Origin: Serratia surfactantfaciens
Lineage (GTDB): Bacteria; Pseudomonadota; Gammaproteobacteria; Enterobacterales; Enterobacteriaceae
Reading direction: 5' to 3'
Assembly (NCBI RefSeq): GCF_001642805.2
Contig: NZ_CP016948.1
Location: 3,844,001 to 3,908,000 of the forward strand
Length of the DNA: 64,000 bases
The translations under genes and the position numbers were made by a program. Positions 1 to 9,997 of this stretch are shown here, one piece after another. Position 1 is the first letter of the stretch, and every line of letters begins with the position of its first letter. The notes under the pieces are model-generated. The model did not search any database. It was not told the DNA's origin and saw only the letters and a list, made by a program, of their open reading frames with translations.

Positions 1-71
1 CGGACTTTCCTCCCCTCCATCTGTCTCCCCGAAGAGGACGGCAATGAAGCGGCGACTGTCTGGTCAACTCC
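1..71 (-). ncRNA. rnpB: RNase P RNA (M1 RNA), 5' end only
   Basis: The reverse complement reads GGAGTTGACCAGACAG and continues through a GAGGGGAGGAAAGTCC stretch, matching the start of E. coli M1 RNA, including the P1 helix strand and the conserved GGAGGGGAGGAAAGTCCGGGC core (J3/4 region). M1 RNA is the catalytic subunit that trims tRNA 5' leaders. Only about 71 bases of roughly 375 are present; the gene runs off the left edge. The 5' end is placed by alignment to E. coli and by its promoter spacing. Confidence 0.93.
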
Positions 72-78
72 GGCGCGG

Positions 79-107
79 ATAGTAGCGTCGCGACGGCGGC
101 AGGTCAA
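79..107 (-). promoter_or_regulatory. rnpB sigma-70 promoter
   Basis: On the minus strand a TTGACC -35 box (107-102) and a TACTAT -10 box (84-79) are separated by exactly 17 bases, with the predicted RNA start 8 bases further on at 71. The bases between -10 and +1 are all G/C, as in stringently controlled stable-RNA promoters. The promoter sits directly behind the rsmI stop codon. Confidence 0.85.
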
Positions 108-112
108 CCGCT

Positions 113-976
113 TTACGGCTGTTGTTGCTCCAGCGCGTGCTTATACAACGCATTTTTCTTCACGCCGTGGATTTCCGCCGCCAGCGCCGCCGCCTTTTTT
201 AGCGGCAGCTCTTTTTGCAGCAGCGCCAGCGTGCGCAGCGCCTCGAGCGGCAACGCATCCTCCTGCGCCTTGTGGCCTTCGACGATCAGCACCATTTCGC
301 CGCGGCGGCGCACTTCATCTTCCTGCACCCACGCCAGCAGTTCGCCCACCGGCGCGCCGTGGATGGATTCCCAGGTCTTGGTGAGTTCGCGCGCCAGCAC
401 CACATAGCGCTGCGGGCCCCAGACGGTGACCATGTCCTGCAGGCTTTCCAGCAGACGATGGGTGGACTCATAGAAAATCAGCGTGCGCGGCTCCTCCGCC
501 AGCGCCATCAGCGTATCCTTGCGCCCCTTGGTTTTCGCCGGCAGGAAGCCTTCGTAGCAGAAACGGTCGGAAGCGACGCCCGCAGCGCACAGCGCAGTCG
601 TGGCGGCGCAGGCGCCCGGCAGCGGCACCACGCGAATGCCTGCCTCGCGGCAACGGCGCACCAGGTGATAACCGGGATCGTTGATCAATGGCGTGCCGGC
701 GTCGGACACCAGCGCGATGCTCTGGCCTTCCTGCAGTTTCGCCAGCAGTTGATCGGCCTTTTGCTGTTCGTTGTGATCGTGCAGTGCGAACAGGCGCGCG
801 TTGATCGCGAAGTGTTGCAGCAGCAATCCGGTATGGCGCGTATCTTCCGCCGCGATCAGATCAACGCTTTTCAGTACCTCTAACGCACGGTGGGTAATAT
901 CGCCCAGATTGCCGATTGGAGTGGGCACCACATACAGCGTTGATGCAGAAATGACTGATTGTTGGTGTTGATTCAT
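113..976 (-). CDS. rsmI: 16S rRNA (cytidine(1402)-2'-O)-methyltransferase RsmI
   Basis: This 287-residue protein closely matches E. coli RsmI (YraL, 286 aa). It methylates the 2'-O of C1402 in the ribosomal P site using SAM. The tetrapyrrole-methylase fold is shown by the N-terminal [11 protein letters not shown] motif, the AAEDTRHT motif and [17 protein letters not shown], followed by [15 protein letters not shown]. The ATG at 976-974 gives an N-terminus (MNQHQQS) like the E. coli one. It is divergent from lpoA across 62 bases and is followed directly by the rnpB promoter. Confidence 0.97.
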   Translation of the reverse strand: MNQHQQSVISASTLYVVPTPIGNLGDITHRALEVLKSVDLIAAEDTRHTGLLLQHFAINARLFALHDHNEQQKADQLLAKLQEGQSIALVSDAGTPLINDPGYHLVRRCREAGIRVVPLPGACAATTALCAAGVASDRFCYEGFLPAKTKGRKDTLMALAEEPRTLIFYESTHRLLESLQDMVTVWGPQRYVVLARELTKTWESIHGAPVGELLAWVQEDEVRRRGEMVLIVEGHKAQEDALPLEALRTLALLQKELPLKKAAALAAEIHGVKKNALYKHALEQQQP

Positions 977-1038
977 TGTTTCATCCGGGTTGCCGATTTA
1001 ATATTGAGCATCTTGAAAAAAACATCACTGGATACAGT

Positions 1039-3078
1039 ATGCTTTCCTCAACATTCGTTCGTACCAAAGCAGGGCGTTCCAAGCCTGTCCGACTGACCGC
1101 AGTCATCGCCGCCGCCCTTTTCCTGGCGGGCTGTCCAAGTCGGGCCCCGCAAACGCCGCCCGCCAATATACAGGACGAAGCGAGCGCCAGCTCCGATTAC
1201 TACCTGCAGCAGTTGCAGCAAAGCAGCGATGATAACAAGGCTGACTGGCAATTACTTGCTATTCGCGCCTTGCTGCGTGAAGGAAAACTGCCGCAGGCCG
1301 GCGACCAGTTGAATCAACTGCCGAAAAACCTCAGCGGCGCGCAGCAGACCGAACGCCAATTGCTGACCGCCGAACTGCAGATCGCCAACAAGAGCTACGT
1401 CAGCGCCCGCAGCACGCTGGGCCACCTGGACAGCAGTTCGCTGTCACCGAATCAGAAGGTGCGTTACTACCAGGCGCAGATCGCCGCCAATCAGGGCAAA
1501 GCGTCGCTGCCGCTGATCCGCGCCTATATCGCGCAGGAGCCGCTGCTGACCGGTAAACCGCACCAGGAAAACCTGGACCAGACCTGGCAGGCGCTGCTGC
1601 AGCTGACGCCGCAGGAGATGAACAGCCTGGTGATCAACGCCGATGAAAACGTGCTGCAAGGCTGGTTGGATCTGCTGCGCGTCTATCAGGACAACAAGCA
1701 GGATCCCGATCTGCTGAAGGCCGGCATCAAAGATTGGCAGAACCGTTATCCGAAAAACCCGGCGGCCAAAACGCTGCCGGCTCGCCTGAACCAGGTGCTG
1801 AACTTCACCCAAGCCTCTACCTCGAAAATCGCCCTGCTGCTGCCGTTGAACGGCCAGGCGAAGGTGTTCGCCGACGCCATCCAGCAAGGCTTCGAAGCGG
1901 CGAAAAACGGCGGCTCCATGCCGGCGCCACAGCCTCAAGCCGCACAACCGGCTGCCACAGCGGCCCAAACGGCGCCGGCCGACCAGGCCGCTGCGGGTGA
2001 CATCAACGCCAACGGCGCGGTCAGCCCTTCAGCGCAAGAGAGCCAACCTGCCGTGACCGCCGCGCAACCCGCCGCACCGTCCAGCGCGCCGGTAACGCCG
2101 CTGCAGGCCGCCAATGCGCAGGTCAAAGTGTACGACACCACTAGCCAGCCGCTGGCCGCCTTGCTGAGCCAGGCGCAGCAGGATGGTGCCACTCTGGTGG
2201 TCGGGCCGCTGCTGAAAGAGAACGTCGACCAGCTGTCCGCCAGCACCACCACGCTGAACGTGCTGGCGCTCAACCAGCCGGAAACGCCGAAGGATAACCT
2301 GAACATCTGTTACTTCGCTCTGTCGCCGGAAGATGAAGCGCGCGACGCCGCCCGCCACATCTGGGAACAACAGAAGCGCCAGCCGTTGCTGCTGGTGCCG
2401 CGCGGTGCCTTCGGCGATCGCGTCGCCAAGGCCTTTAACCAGGAATGGCAGAAACAGGGGGGGCAAACCGTGCTGCGTCAGGACATCGGCTCCGCCGGTG
2501 AACTGCGCCAGATGGTGAACAGCGGCGGCATCCGCATGACCGGCACGCCGATGTCGAGCGCCCCGGCGCCGCAGAGCGTCACCATCGCCGGGCTGACCAT
2601 TCCGGCGCCGCCGAGCGACGTACCCGCCGCCACCGGCGGCAACGTCGACGCGGTATATATCGTCGCCACCCAGTCCCAGCTGACGCTGATCAAACCGATG
2701 ATCGACATGGCCACCAGCTCGCGCGGCAAACCGGCGATGTACGCCAGCTCGCGCAGCTACCAGGCCGGCGCCGGCCCGGACTTCCGTCTGGAAATGGAAG
2801 GCCTGCAGTTCAGCGATATTCCGCTGTTGGCCGGCTCAAACCCTCAGCTGCTGCAGCAGGCCAGCGCGCGTTTCCGCAACGATTACTCGCTGGTGCGCCT
2901 GTATGCAATGGGGATGGATGCCTGGACATTGGCCAACCATTTTGCTGAAATGCGCCAGCTGCCGGGCTTCCAGGTTTCCGGCACCACCGGTACGCTGAGC
3001 GCGTCGCCGAACTGCGTGATCAACCGCAAACTGCCTTGGCTGCAATACCGTCAGGGTACGGTCGTCCCGGTCTCTTGA
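1039..3078 (+). CDS. lpoA: Penicillin-binding protein activator LpoA
   Basis: An outer-membrane lipoprotein that activates the peptidoglycan synthase PBP1A. An ATG at 976 is in frame, but the ATG at 1039 gives [13 protein letters not shown] and a normal lipoprotein signal ending LAGC (lipobox), with 679 aa against 678 in E. coli. The N-terminal half is the TPR-like domain ([14 protein letters not shown] region, start to about 265); the C-terminal half is a periplasmic-binding-protein-like fold beginning at [13 protein letters not shown] low-complexity Ala/Pro/Gln stretch of about 60 residues (1920-2105) interrupts the second domain, as in other LpoA proteins. It ends [13 protein letters not shown] and overlaps yraN. 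Confidence 0.97.
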   Translation: MLSSTFVRTKAGRSKPVRLTAVIAAALFLAGCPSRAPQTPPANIQDEASASSDYYLQQLQQSSDDNKADWQLLAIRALLREGKLPQAGDQLNQLPKNLSGAQQTERQLLTAELQIANKSYVSARSTLGHLDSSSLSPNQKVRYYQAQIAANQGKASLPLIRAYIAQEPLLTGKPHQENLDQTWQALLQLTPQEMNSLVINADENVLQGWLDLLRVYQDNKQDPDLLKAGIKDWQNRYPKNPAAKTLPARLNQVLNFTQASTSKIALLLPLNGQAKVFADAIQQGFEAAKNGGSMPAPQPQAAQPAATAAQTAPADQAAAGDINANGAVSPSAQESQPAVTAAQPAAPSSAPVTPLQAANAQVKVYDTTSQPLAALLSQAQQDGATLVVGPLLKENVDQLSASTTTLNVLALNQPETPKDNLNICYFALSPEDEARDAARHIWEQQKRQPLLLVPRGAFGDRVAKAFNQEWQKQGGQTVLRQDIGSAGELRQMVNSGGIRMTGTPMSSAPAPQSVTIAGLTIPAPPSDVPAATGGNVDAVYIVATQSQLTLIKPMIDMATSSRGKPAMYASSRSYQAGAGPDFRLEMEGLQFSDIPLLAGSNPQLLQQASARFRNDYSLVRLYAMGMDAWTLANHFAEMRQLPGFQVSGTTGTLSASPNCVINRKLPWLQYRQGTVVPVS

Positions 3079-3428
3079 ACCCACGCGCCTCAGGGGCGGG
3101 CTATGAGTTACTGGCCCGCCGTCATCTGGAACACGCCGGGCTCACCTTCTGCGCCGCCAACGTCGCGGTGCGCGGCGGTGAGCTCGACCTCATCATGCGC
3201 GACGGCGCCACCTGGGTGTTCGTCGAAGTGCGCTACCGCCGCAACGACGCTTTCGGCGGCGCGGCCGCCAGCGTCACCTCTCGCAAACAGCAGCGGTTGC
3301 TGCACGCCGCCGCCGTCTGGCTGGCGGGACGCGGAGCCAGTTTTGACACATCATCTTGCCGTTTTGATGTTTTGGCCATTACCGGTAGCCAGTTAGAATG
3401 GATACCCAACGCCTTCAATGCGGATTAA
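3036..3428 (+). CDS. yraN: UPF0102 family protein YraN (endonuclease-like fold)
   Basis: 130 residues, similar to E. coli YraN (131 aa). The UPF0102 family has a Holliday-junction-resolvase-like nuclease fold; its cellular role is not settled. The acidic/basic motif [10 protein letters not shown] followed by VFVEVRYR is intact. The start is a TTG at 3036 inside the 3' end of lpoA (43-base overlap), chosen because the resulting MAAIPS resembles the E. coli MATVPT start; a TTG at 3075 is a shorter alternative. Confidence 0.9.
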   Translation: MAAIPSGYGRPGLLNPRASGAGYELLARRHLEHAGLTFCAANVAVRGGELDLIMRDGATWVFVEVRYRRNDAFGGAAASVTSRKQQRLLHAAAVWLAGRGASFDTSSCRFDVLAITGSQLEWIPNAFNAD

Positions 3429-3479
3429 TCGGGGTTTTGCGGCGCAGACCGGCCCTTTGACTTAGTGGATTAATACAAC

Positions 3480-4070
3480 GTGCTGGATAGAATTAAAGTC
3501 TGTTTTACCGAAAGCATCCAAACCCAGATCGCGGCGGCGGAAGCGTTGCCTGACGCCATTTCCCGCGCGGCGATGACGCTGGTTCAATCCTTACTCAACG
3601 GCAACAAAATCCTGTGCTGCGGCAACGGCACCTCGGCGGCCAACGCGCAGCACTTCGCCGCCAGCATGATCAACCGTTTTGAAACCGAGCGCCCCAGCCT
3701 GCCGGCCATCGCCCTCAATGCCGACAACGTGGTGCTGACGGCGATCAGCAACGATCGGCTGCACGACGAAGTGTACGCCAAGCAGGTGCGCGCGCTCGGG
3801 CACACCGGCGACGTGCTGCTGGCGATTTCCACCCGCGGCAACAGCCGTGATATTGTGAAAGCGGTCGAAGCGGCCGTCACGCGCGACATGACCATCGTCG
3901 CGCTCACCGGCTACGACGGCGGCGAACTGGCCGGGTTGCTCGGCCAACAGGATGTCGAGATCCGCATCCCGTCGCACCGCAGTTCGCGCATTCAGGAAAT
4001 GCATATGCTTACCGTAAACTGCCTGTGCGACCTGATAGACAATACGTTATTCCCCCACCAGGACGATTAA
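3480..4070 (+). CDS. diaA: DnaA initiator-associating protein DiaA
   Basis: A 196-residue SIS-domain protein nearly identical to E. coli DiaA. The tetramer binds DnaA and promotes its assembly at oriC for timely replication initiation. The SIS core is visible in [19 protein letters not shown] and [17 protein letters not shown]. The start is GTG at 3480, as in E. coli. It lies between yraN and dolP (9-base gap to dolP). Confidence 0.97.
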   Translation: MLDRIKVCFTESIQTQIAAAEALPDAISRAAMTLVQSLLNGNKILCCGNGTSAANAQHFAASMINRFETERPSLPAIALNADNVVLTAISNDRLHDEVYAKQVRALGHTGDVLLAISTRGNSRDIVKAVEAAVTRDMTIVALTGYDGGELAGLLGQQDVEIRIPSHRSSRIQEMHMLTVNCLCDLIDNTLFPHQDD

Positions 4071-4079
4071 GGAACTGAG

Positions 4080-4655
4080 ATGAAGCTAAAAGCCACATTT
4101 GCAGTGCTGTCCAGCGCCCTGCTGTTGCAAGGCTGTATCGCCGGCGTCGTCGTCGGCAGTGCGGCCGTCGCCACCAAAACCGCCACCGACCCGCGCAGCG
4201 TAGGGACTCAGGTAGATGACGGCACGCTGGAAGCCAGGGTCGAGAGCGCCCTGAGCAAAGACCAGCAGTTGAAGAAAGAAGCCCGGGTGGTCGCCACCGC
4301 CTATCAGGGCAAGGTGCTGTTGACCGGTCAGTCGCCTAACGCCGACCTCACCGCGCGCGCCAAGCAGATCGCCATGGGCGTGGAAGGCACCACCGAAGTG
4401 TATAACGAAATCCGCCAGGGCACGCCGGTCAGCCTGAGCACCGCCTCCTCCGACACCTGGATCACCACCAAGGTGCGTTCGCAGCTGTTGACCAGCGATA
4501 CGGTGAAATCGTCCAACGTGAAGGTCACCACCGAAAACGGCGAAGTGTTCTTGCTGGGCCTGGTCACGCAGCAGGAAGGGCAATCGGCGGCGCAGATCGC
4601 CAGCCAGGTCAGCGGCGTGAAGCACGTCACTACCGCCTTTACCTATGTGAAGTAA
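4080..4655 (+). CDS. dolP: Outer-membrane lipoprotein DolP (YraP), division and OM lipid homeostasis
   Basis: 191 residues with a lipoprotein signal ending LLQGC and two BON domains (about residues 45-115 and 125-191), each with the conserved G..LTG / G.VFLLG turns. DolP binds anionic phospholipid at division sites, supports envelope integrity and links to NlpD/amidase control. In E. coli it is a sigma-E target; I could not identify a clean sigma-E promoter in the diaA 3' end. It closes the lpoA-yraN-diaA-dolP run. Confidence 0.95.
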   Translation: MKLKATFAVLSSALLLQGCIAGVVVGSAAVATKTATDPRSVGTQVDDGTLEARVESALSKDQQLKKEARVVATAYQGKVLLTGQSPNADLTARAKQIAMGVEGTTEVYNEIRQGTPVSLSTASSDTWITTKVRSQLLTSDTVKSSNVKVTTENGEVFLLGLVTQQEGQSAAQIASQVSGVKHVTTAFTYVK

Positions 4656-4663
4656 CCCTCTCT

Positions 4664-4690
4664 GCGGGAGCGGCGCTACGCCGTTCCCGC
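4664..4690. terminator. Hairpin between convergent dolP and mtgA
   Basis: GCGGGAGCGG pairs with CCGTTCCCGC (one G-T pair) around a 7-base loop. No clear T-run follows on either strand, so it is only a probable bidirectional terminator, supported by its position between two convergent stop codons. Confidence 0.55.
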
Positions 4691-4694
4691 TCGC

Positions 4695-5426
4695 TTAATC
4701 CAGCTTGTTCTCGCGTAAAAACGTTTCCCCGCCCAACTGCCGCATCTGACGCATGATCCACTGTTGACGCTGCACCACATAGCCGGACGGCGCATCGGCC
4801 CTGAAACGGTGCGGATTCGGCAATACCGCCGCCAGCAGCGCCGCTTCGGCTGCGGTCAGGCGCTTGGCCGGCTTATGGAAAAAGCGTTGTGAAGCCTCCT
4901 CCACGCCGAACACCCCATCGCCGAACTCTACGATGTTCAGATACACCGTCAGAATGCGCCGCTTGGTCCACACCAGCTCGATGCCCGACGTCAGCCCGGC
5001 CTCCAGCCCTTTGCGCAGCCAGCTGCGGCCATCCCACAGAAACAGATTCTTGGCGGTTTGCTGCGACAGCGTGGACGCGCCGCGGATGCGCGTCGGGCGT
5101 TTCTCGTTGTGGCTGAGCGCCTTTTCAATGGCCGCCACGTCGAAGCCCCAATGATCGGGAAACTTCTGATCTTCCGCCGCCATCACCGCCAGCGCCATCT
5201 GCGGCGAGATATCGTCCATCGACACCCAGTCAGAATGAGCGACGTAGCCGAAGTCGCCGCTCAACCAGGCGCTGACTTGCCGCTCCACCATCACGGCGGA
5301 AAACGGCACCGGCAGGAAAGCAAAGGCCACAATGCCCAGCACCCACAGGCCGATAATCGCGATGACGCCGCGCTTCAGCCAATACCACGGGCGCAGCCGC
5401 CGCCATCCGCCGAGCGATTTTCTCAT
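4695..5426 (-). CDS. mtgA: Monofunctional peptidoglycan glycosyltransferase MtgA
   Basis: A GT51-family enzyme of 243 residues that polymerises glycan strands from lipid II. An N-terminal membrane anchor (about residues 15-37) is followed by the transglycosylase domain, with the catalytic-glutamate motif [15 protein letters not shown] and the [16 protein letters not shown] motif. It has no transpeptidase domain, as expected. Its ATG overlaps the elbB stop by four bases (ATGA), so the two genes are translationally coupled. Confidence 0.97.
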   Translation of the reverse strand: MRKSLGGWRRLRPWYWLKRGVIAIIGLWVLGIVAFAFLPVPFSAVMVERQVSAWLSGDFGYVAHSDWVSMDDISPQMALAVMAAEDQKFPDHWGFDVAAIEKALSHNEKRPTRIRGASTLSQQTAKNLFLWDGRSWLRKGLEAGLTSGIELVWTKRRILTVYLNIVEFGDGVFGVEEASQRFFHKPAKRLTAAEAALLAAVLPNPHRFRADAPSGYVVQRQQWIMRQMRQLGGETFLRENKLD

Positions 5427-6076
5427 TCAGCCAGTTCCAGCACCCGCGCCACCAGTTTGTCGATGCCGAGGGCCGCCTGCGCGATCGACGGCGCCAGCAT
5501 ATAGGCCGGCGTGGTCACGATCTTATGTTCGCGGTCCACCACGATGTCGTCCACCGGGCAAATCACCGGCTCTCCGCCCATGGCGTCAATCACTTCCCCC
5601 AGGTCGGGATCGTTGCCAATGGTCAGCCGCGCTTGTTGATCCAGCAGCTTCGGCAACAGCGCCGGCGCGATGCACATCAGGCCAATTGGTTTGTTGGCCT
5701 TATGCATCTCGCGCGTCAGGCGCGCCAAATCTTCATCGACCCAACATTCCGCGCCGGCTTCGGCGAAATTGCTGAGATTCTTGGCGGCGCCGAAGCCGCC
5801 GGGCACGATCAGCGCATCCAGCTGCGCGGCTTCCGCCAGCGCCAGCGGCTGCACAGCGCCGCGGGCGATGCGCGCCGATTCAATCAGGACATTGCGCGAC
5901 TCCGCCATCTCATCACCGGATAAGTGATTGATAACATGGCGTTGAGGTTTATCCGGCGCAAAGCACACCGCCTGGGCGCCGGCGCGGTCCAACGCCAGCA
6001 GCGTCAACACCGCTTCATGGATCTCTGTACCGTCATAAACGCCGCTGCCGCTGAGGACGACACCCACCTTTTTCAT
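5423..6076 (-). CDS. elbB: Glyoxalase ElbB, DJ-1/PfpI superfamily
   Basis: 217 residues, equal in length to E. coli ElbB (isoprenoid-biosynthesis-associated protein, later shown to have glyoxalase activity). It has the PfpI-type fold with [13 protein letters not shown] and the nucleophilic-cysteine motif LMCIAPA. A longer reading frame starts at 6127, but the ATG at 6076 is preceded by CAGGAG at good spacing and gives [16 protein letters not shown], matching the family. It is cotranscribed with mtgA. Confidence 0.93.
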   Translation of the reverse strand: MKKVGVVLSGSGVYDGTEIHEAVLTLLALDRAGAQAVCFAPDKPQRHVINHLSGDEMAESRNVLIESARIARGAVQPLALAEAAQLDALIVPGGFGAAKNLSNFAEAGAECWVDEDLARLTREMHKANKPIGLMCIAPALLPKLLDQQARLTIGNDPDLGEVIDAMGGEPVICPVDDIVVDREHKIVTTPAYMLAPSIAQAALGIDKLVARVLELAE

Positions 6077-6174
6077 CACTCTTACTCCTGTCGCTGCTGT
6101 CAACTGGTTCGTGCTCGGAGTTGACAAACACTAATCTACATCACACATTTTAATGAATCTTCTAACAAGAGCGC

Positions 6175-6204
6175 TTACATTTGCTATGTTGTTGGCTGTA
6201 TGAT
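6175..6204 (+). promoter_or_regulatory. Predicted arcZ promoter
   Basis: A TTACAT -35-like box (6175-6180) and a TATGAT -10 box (6199-6204), 18 bases apart, sit just upstream of the ArcZ RNA. In E. coli this promoter is repressed by phosphorylated ArcA; an ArcA site was not resolved by eye. Confidence 0.5.
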
Positions 6205-6210
6205 GTTTAG

Positions 6211-6324
6211 GAATTCGCTACAACCTGCTCGACCAGAACACTGAAACCAATACGCAGGTTCACAATTTCCCTGGTGTTGGCGCAATATTCGCGCACCCCG
6301 GCTTAGGTCGGGGTCATTTTTTTT
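6211..6324 (+). ncRNA. arcZ: ArcZ small regulatory RNA (Hfq-dependent)
   Basis: The 3' part, starting ATTTCCCTGGTGTTGGCGCA at 6265, matches processed ArcZ from E. coli, including its seed region. It ends in a CCCCGG/TCGGGG hairpin followed by eight Ts (6317-6324). ArcZ activates rpoS translation and represses many mRNAs. It lies between elbB and arcB as in E. coli, antisense to the end of arcB: its terminator Ts are the final lysine codons of arcB. The 5' end is estimated from the promoter. Confidence 0.92.
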
Positions 6325-8653
6325 CAGCGTTCTCAACCCAAGCCCGCAGCACCTGCACATCGTTGCGCCACTCTTGTTTCAACTCATCCACCCAATCCTG
6401 CACGTTATCCCACCAGGCCGGCAGCGTAGGCGTTTGAATTTGTTGTGCCAGCTGCTGCAGGTGGCGCAGACCGACCGAACCGGCAGCGCCCTTGATCTTG
6501 TGCCCTTCCTCGGTGATGCCTTTCTGATCGCGCGCCGTCATGTTGGAATCCAGCACCGCCAGATAGCCCGGCATCATCTGTTCGAACATCTCCAGGCTTT
6601 GGTGGATCAACTGCGGGCCAACCAGGTCCATGTACTGCTCCAGCATCGCGGTATCGAGTAACGACTCATTAATCTGCATCGCCTTGTGCTCCGTTTTCTT
6701 AGAAGTGTGAGAAGGTTGATGATCCCAATAGTGTTTGATGACCTGGGTCAGCGCCGGCACCGACAACGGCTTGCTCAGCACATCGTCCATGCCCGCCTCG
6801 AGATACTCTTTTTTGTCTTTCAGCACGTTGGCGGTCAGGGCCACCAGCGGCGGCAGCGCCTGCCCGGCATAGCGCTCACGCAGCGCCCGGGCGATATCCA
6901 GCCCTGTCATGTCCGGCAGTTGGATGTCCAGCAGCACCAGATCGAACTCGTCCGGATCGAACATCGCCAGCGCGTCGTGGCCGTTCATCGCCACCTCGAC
7001 GCTGTTGCCCAGCTTCTCCAGCACCGAGCGCGCCACGATCACGTTCAGTTCGATATCCTCCACCAGCAGGATGTGCAGCGCCGGCAACGGCAGCTCCTCT
7101 TCCTCCGGCGCCGCGCTGACGGCTTCCTGCACCGCCGGCGCCTTGATGGTCAGGGTGAAGCAAGAACCGTGCCCCTGTTCGCTGCGCACGGTGATGTCGC
7201 CGCCCATGCTCTGCGCCAGCCGCTTGGAGACCGCCAGCCCGATGCCGGTGCCGGTGGCCGGGCGGCCACCGCGCTGATCTTTCACCTGATAATACATGGC
7301 GAAGATCTTGTCCTGCTCGTCCTGCGGGATGCCCATGCCCGAGTCCTCCACCTCGAACACCAGCTTCTCCGGCGCCTCGCGCCGCACGCGCACCACGATT
7401 TGGCCCTGCTGGGTAAATTTCACCGCGTTGCCGATCAGGTTCCACAGGATCTGCCGCAGGCGGGTGCCGTCGGTCACGATCTGCTGCGGCAGCGGCGTCT
7501 GCGGCTCCATGACGAACTGCAGCCCTTTCGGCTGCGCCAGCAGGCCCGAGAGGTTCTCCAAATCCGCCAGGAAGCCGGTGAAGTCCACCGGCTGGTTGTC
7601 GAGCTGCACCTTGCGCCGCTCGAGCTTATCCATTTCGATAATGTCGTTGAAGATGTTGCCGAGGGTGATGGCGCTGACGTGAATGGTCTTCAGGTATTTC
7701 AGCTGCTCATCGTTCAGCTCGGTATCGAGCAGGATGCGGCTCAGGCCGACGATGCCATTAAGCGGCGTACGCAGCTCGTGGCTGATCGTTGAGATAAAGG
7801 TGGTCTTCTCCCTGCTGGCATTCTCCAGCGCGTCCTGGTAGCGCTTACGCTCGGTAATATCGCGGCCGAAGCCCATCAGGCCGTGGCGTTTGCCCACCCG
7901 GTCGTAAAACGGCACCTTGCGCAGCTCGAAACAGGCCTTGCGGCCATCGGGATACACTAACCACTGTTCGTAGGTCAGCGAGACGTTGTGGCGGAACACC
8001 TTCTCGTCGGTTTCGATCACCTTTTCGGCGATCTCCTGGCCGTAGACGTCGAACGGCGTCAGGCCGATCAACTGCTTCTCGCTCTTGCCGGTCAGCAGCT
8101 CCATCGCGCGGTTGCAACCGGAAAATTCTTTGTCTTCGTTGCGGTAATAAACCAGATCCGGCGAGGCATCGAGGAAGGAACGCAACAGCGCCGATTGCTG
8201 GCCCAGCTCAATCTGCGCCAGTTCGCGCTGTTCCATCTCTTCCGTCAGCTTTTCCATCACCTGCAGACGCTCTTCCTCCGCCTTGATACGGTCGGCGATC
8301 TCCTGGTTCAGCTGGCTGATATTGTCTTTAAGCTGCTGGTTGAGCTCCAGATCGCGGTGGCGCATCTCCTCCAGCTTGTCCACCAACCGCGCCAGCCGTT
8401 GGCGCGACTCCTCCAGCTGCTCCACCACCACAGAGAGGAAATAGACCGCCCACGGGGTGATCAGCAGGCCGAAGAAGATCGAACGCACCACGTCGATGCT
8501 TTCCACTTCGCCGCGCAGCAGCATGGTCACCGCCATCTGCACCACCATCGCCAGCACCACCAGCGCCGAGGCCAGCAGCAGCGAGAAGCGCACCAACCCC
8601 AGTTTTACCATTAAATCGACGTAGTACTGGGCCAACACCCGGATTTGCTTCAT
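6314..8653 (-). CDS. arcB: Aerobic respiration control sensor histidine kinase ArcB
   Basis: A 779-residue tripartite hybrid kinase that senses quinone redox state and phosphorylates ArcA. Order: two N-terminal membrane helices (about 22-77), a leucine-zipper/coiled-coil linker, a PAS domain (about 150-265), the HisKA domain with H292 in ISHELRTPLNG, a HATPase, a receiver with D576 (LLDIQLPDMTG) and an HPt domain with H718 (EGHKIKGAAGS). The redox-active cysteines C180 and C241 are both present. The ATG at 8653 was preferred over 8674 because it gives MKQIRVLAQYYVDLM as in E. coli. Its 3' end overlaps the ArcZ terminator on the other strand. Confidence 0.98.
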   Translation of the reverse strand: MKQIRVLAQYYVDLMVKLGLVRFSLLLASALVVLAMVVQMAVTMLLRGEVESIDVVRSIFFGLLITPWAVYFLSVVVEQLEESRQRLARLVDKLEEMRHRDLELNQQLKDNISQLNQEIADRIKAEEERLQVMEKLTEEMEQRELAQIELGQQSALLRSFLDASPDLVYYRNEDKEFSGCNRAMELLTGKSEKQLIGLTPFDVYGQEIAEKVIETDEKVFRHNVSLTYEQWLVYPDGRKACFELRKVPFYDRVGKRHGLMGFGRDITERKRYQDALENASREKTTFISTISHELRTPLNGIVGLSRILLDTELNDEQLKYLKTIHVSAITLGNIFNDIIEMDKLERRKVQLDNQPVDFTGFLADLENLSGLLAQPKGLQFVMEPQTPLPQQIVTDGTRLRQILWNLIGNAVKFTQQGQIVVRVRREAPEKLVFEVEDSGMGIPQDEQDKIFAMYYQVKDQRGGRPATGTGIGLAVSKRLAQSMGGDITVRSEQGHGSCFTLTIKAPAVQEAVSAAPEEEELPLPALHILLVEDIELNVIVARSVLEKLGNSVEVAMNGHDALAMFDPDEFDLVLLDIQLPDMTGLDIARALRERYAGQALPPLVALTANVLKDKKEYLEAGMDDVLSKPLSVPALTQVIKHYWDHQPSHTSKKTEHKAMQINESLLDTAMLEQYMDLVGPQLIHQSLEMFEQMMPGYLAVLDSNMTARDQKGITEEGHKIKGAAGSVGLRHLQQLAQQIQTPTLPAWWDNVQDWVDELKQEWRNDVQVLRAWVENAEKK

Positions 8654-8745
8654 AGCGGCTCCCATCAGACACAATCTTTTGAATCATACCGTAAAACAGC
8701 GGTGAGATAAGGCGGCAAACGCCGAAGTGTGGCAAAGATTGCACT

Positions 8746-9684
8746 TCAGAGCGGCATGCCAGGGCGGTAGCGCCGCTTTTCATCCAGCGCGCTGCCCTGC
8801 CCGCCGTGCCGTTGCAGATAAGCGCCGACTGCCTGCATGCCGCTCCAGCGGTTTTCGCACCACAGCGGCGCCAGCAGCGTAGGCCGGCGGGCGCTGGCGG
8901 AAAGGCGGTGGTACACCACGTCCCCCGGCGTATGGCGGATCATCTCCCCGGCGCTGGCGGCATAATCCTCCAGCGCCAGTTCGGACAAACGCCCGGCCTG
9001 CCAAGCCCGCGCCAGGGTGCTGCCGGTGACGACGTGCAGCGGGTGGAGCTTGATGCCGTCGACGCCGGTCTGCGTCACCTGCTGCAGCGTGAGCAGATGA
9101 TCGCGCTGGGTTTCTCCCGGCAGCCCGACGATCAGATGGCAGCACACCTTCAGACCGCGCTGTCGAGCCAGCCGTGCGGTCTGCTGATAGCAGCGGAAAT
9201 CATGGCCGCGGTTGATGCGCTTTAGCGTTTTATCGTGCGCCGTCTGCAGCCCCAGTTCCAGCCACACTTCATAGCCTTGTTCGCGGTAGCCCGCCAGCAG
9301 GTCCAACGCGGCGGGCGGCACGCAGTCCGGCCGGGTGCCGACGCACAGGCCGACCATGTCGCTCTGCGTTAGCGCCTGCCGATACATCGACGCCAGCAGT
9401 TCGACCTCCGCATAGGTGCTGGTATAGGCCTGGAAATAGGCCAGATAGCGCCGCGCCCGGTCGACCCGTGCGGCCTGCCGCGCCAGCTGTTCGGCGATGC
9501 TCTGCTGCTGCATCGTTTCATCGGCGAACGACGCGACGTTGCAAAATGTACAGCCACCGCGTCCCAGCGTGCCGTCGCGGTTTGGGCAGCTGAATCCGCC
9601 GTGTAGCGTGAGTTTATGGATCTTTTCGCCATAGCGGCGCTGGAGATCCGCGCCAAACATATTGACTAATTGCGGCAACTGCAT
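8746..9684 (-). CDS. yhcC: Radical SAM protein YhcC (TIGR01212 type)
   Basis: 312 residues, close to E. coli YhcC. The radical SAM cluster motif is CPNRDGTLGRGGCTFC (spacing CX9-10CX2C, as in this subfamily), followed by a TIM-barrel core with GTRPDCVP, LELGLQTAHDKTLKRINRGH and HLIVGLPGET. The family has no firmly assigned reaction. It is a single gene between arcB and the gltB control region, transcribed on the minus strand. Confidence 0.92.
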   Translation of the reverse strand: MQLPQLVNMFGADLQRRYGEKIHKLTLHGGFSCPNRDGTLGRGGCTFCNVASFADETMQQQSIAEQLARQAARVDRARRYLAYFQAYTSTYAEVELLASMYRQALTQSDMVGLCVGTRPDCVPPAALDLLAGYREQGYEVWLELGLQTAHDKTLKRINRGHDFRCYQQTARLARQRGLKVCCHLIVGLPGETQRDHLLTLQQVTQTGVDGIKLHPLHVVTGSTLARAWQAGRLSELALEDYAASAGEMIRHTPGDVVYHRLSASARRPTLLAPLWCENRWSGMQAVGAYLQRHGGQGSALDEKRRYRPGMPL

Positions 9685-9943
9685 AATCTTGGTGATTCTC
9701 TGTGTTCAAAGCCGCGATGCTAATAAGAAACGGTTTTTCCCGCGATGACAGAGATCAACGCTTTCCCCGCAAGGCGCCATCACGCATAACCATTCATCAT
9801 AAACGCAAATAAATTCACTATAATTCTGATGAATTATTCTAATCGTCACGCAACCGTTAACGGCAATATGACAATGCGGTGAAAAATAGTCATAAACATC
9901 AACAAAGCAATATCTTATAGAATAAAACTCTGTCATTAACCCC

Positions 9944-9960
9944 CGCACTAGCATGGTGCA
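9944..9960. promoter_or_regulatory. NtrC-like binding site
   Basis: CGCACTAGCATGGTGCA differs at two positions from the dyad TGCACCA-N3-TGGTGCA bound by NtrC. A second partial copy (TGCACTATAGTGA, from 9974) follows about 30 bases downstream. No sigma-54 promoter with the right GG-N10-GC spacing was found nearby, so an upstream activating or repressing role is not established. Confidence 0.4.
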
Positions 9961-9981
9961 GAGATTAAGGGGTTGCACTAT

Positions 9982-9997
9982 AGTGAGACAGCTCACA
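9982..9997. promoter_or_regulatory. CRP-like binding site
   Basis: AGTGA-GACAGC-TCACA fits the CRP consensus TGTGA-N6-TCACA with one mismatch; the inner palindrome GTGAG/CTCAC is perfect. It lies about 380 bases upstream of gltB. Confidence 0.45.
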
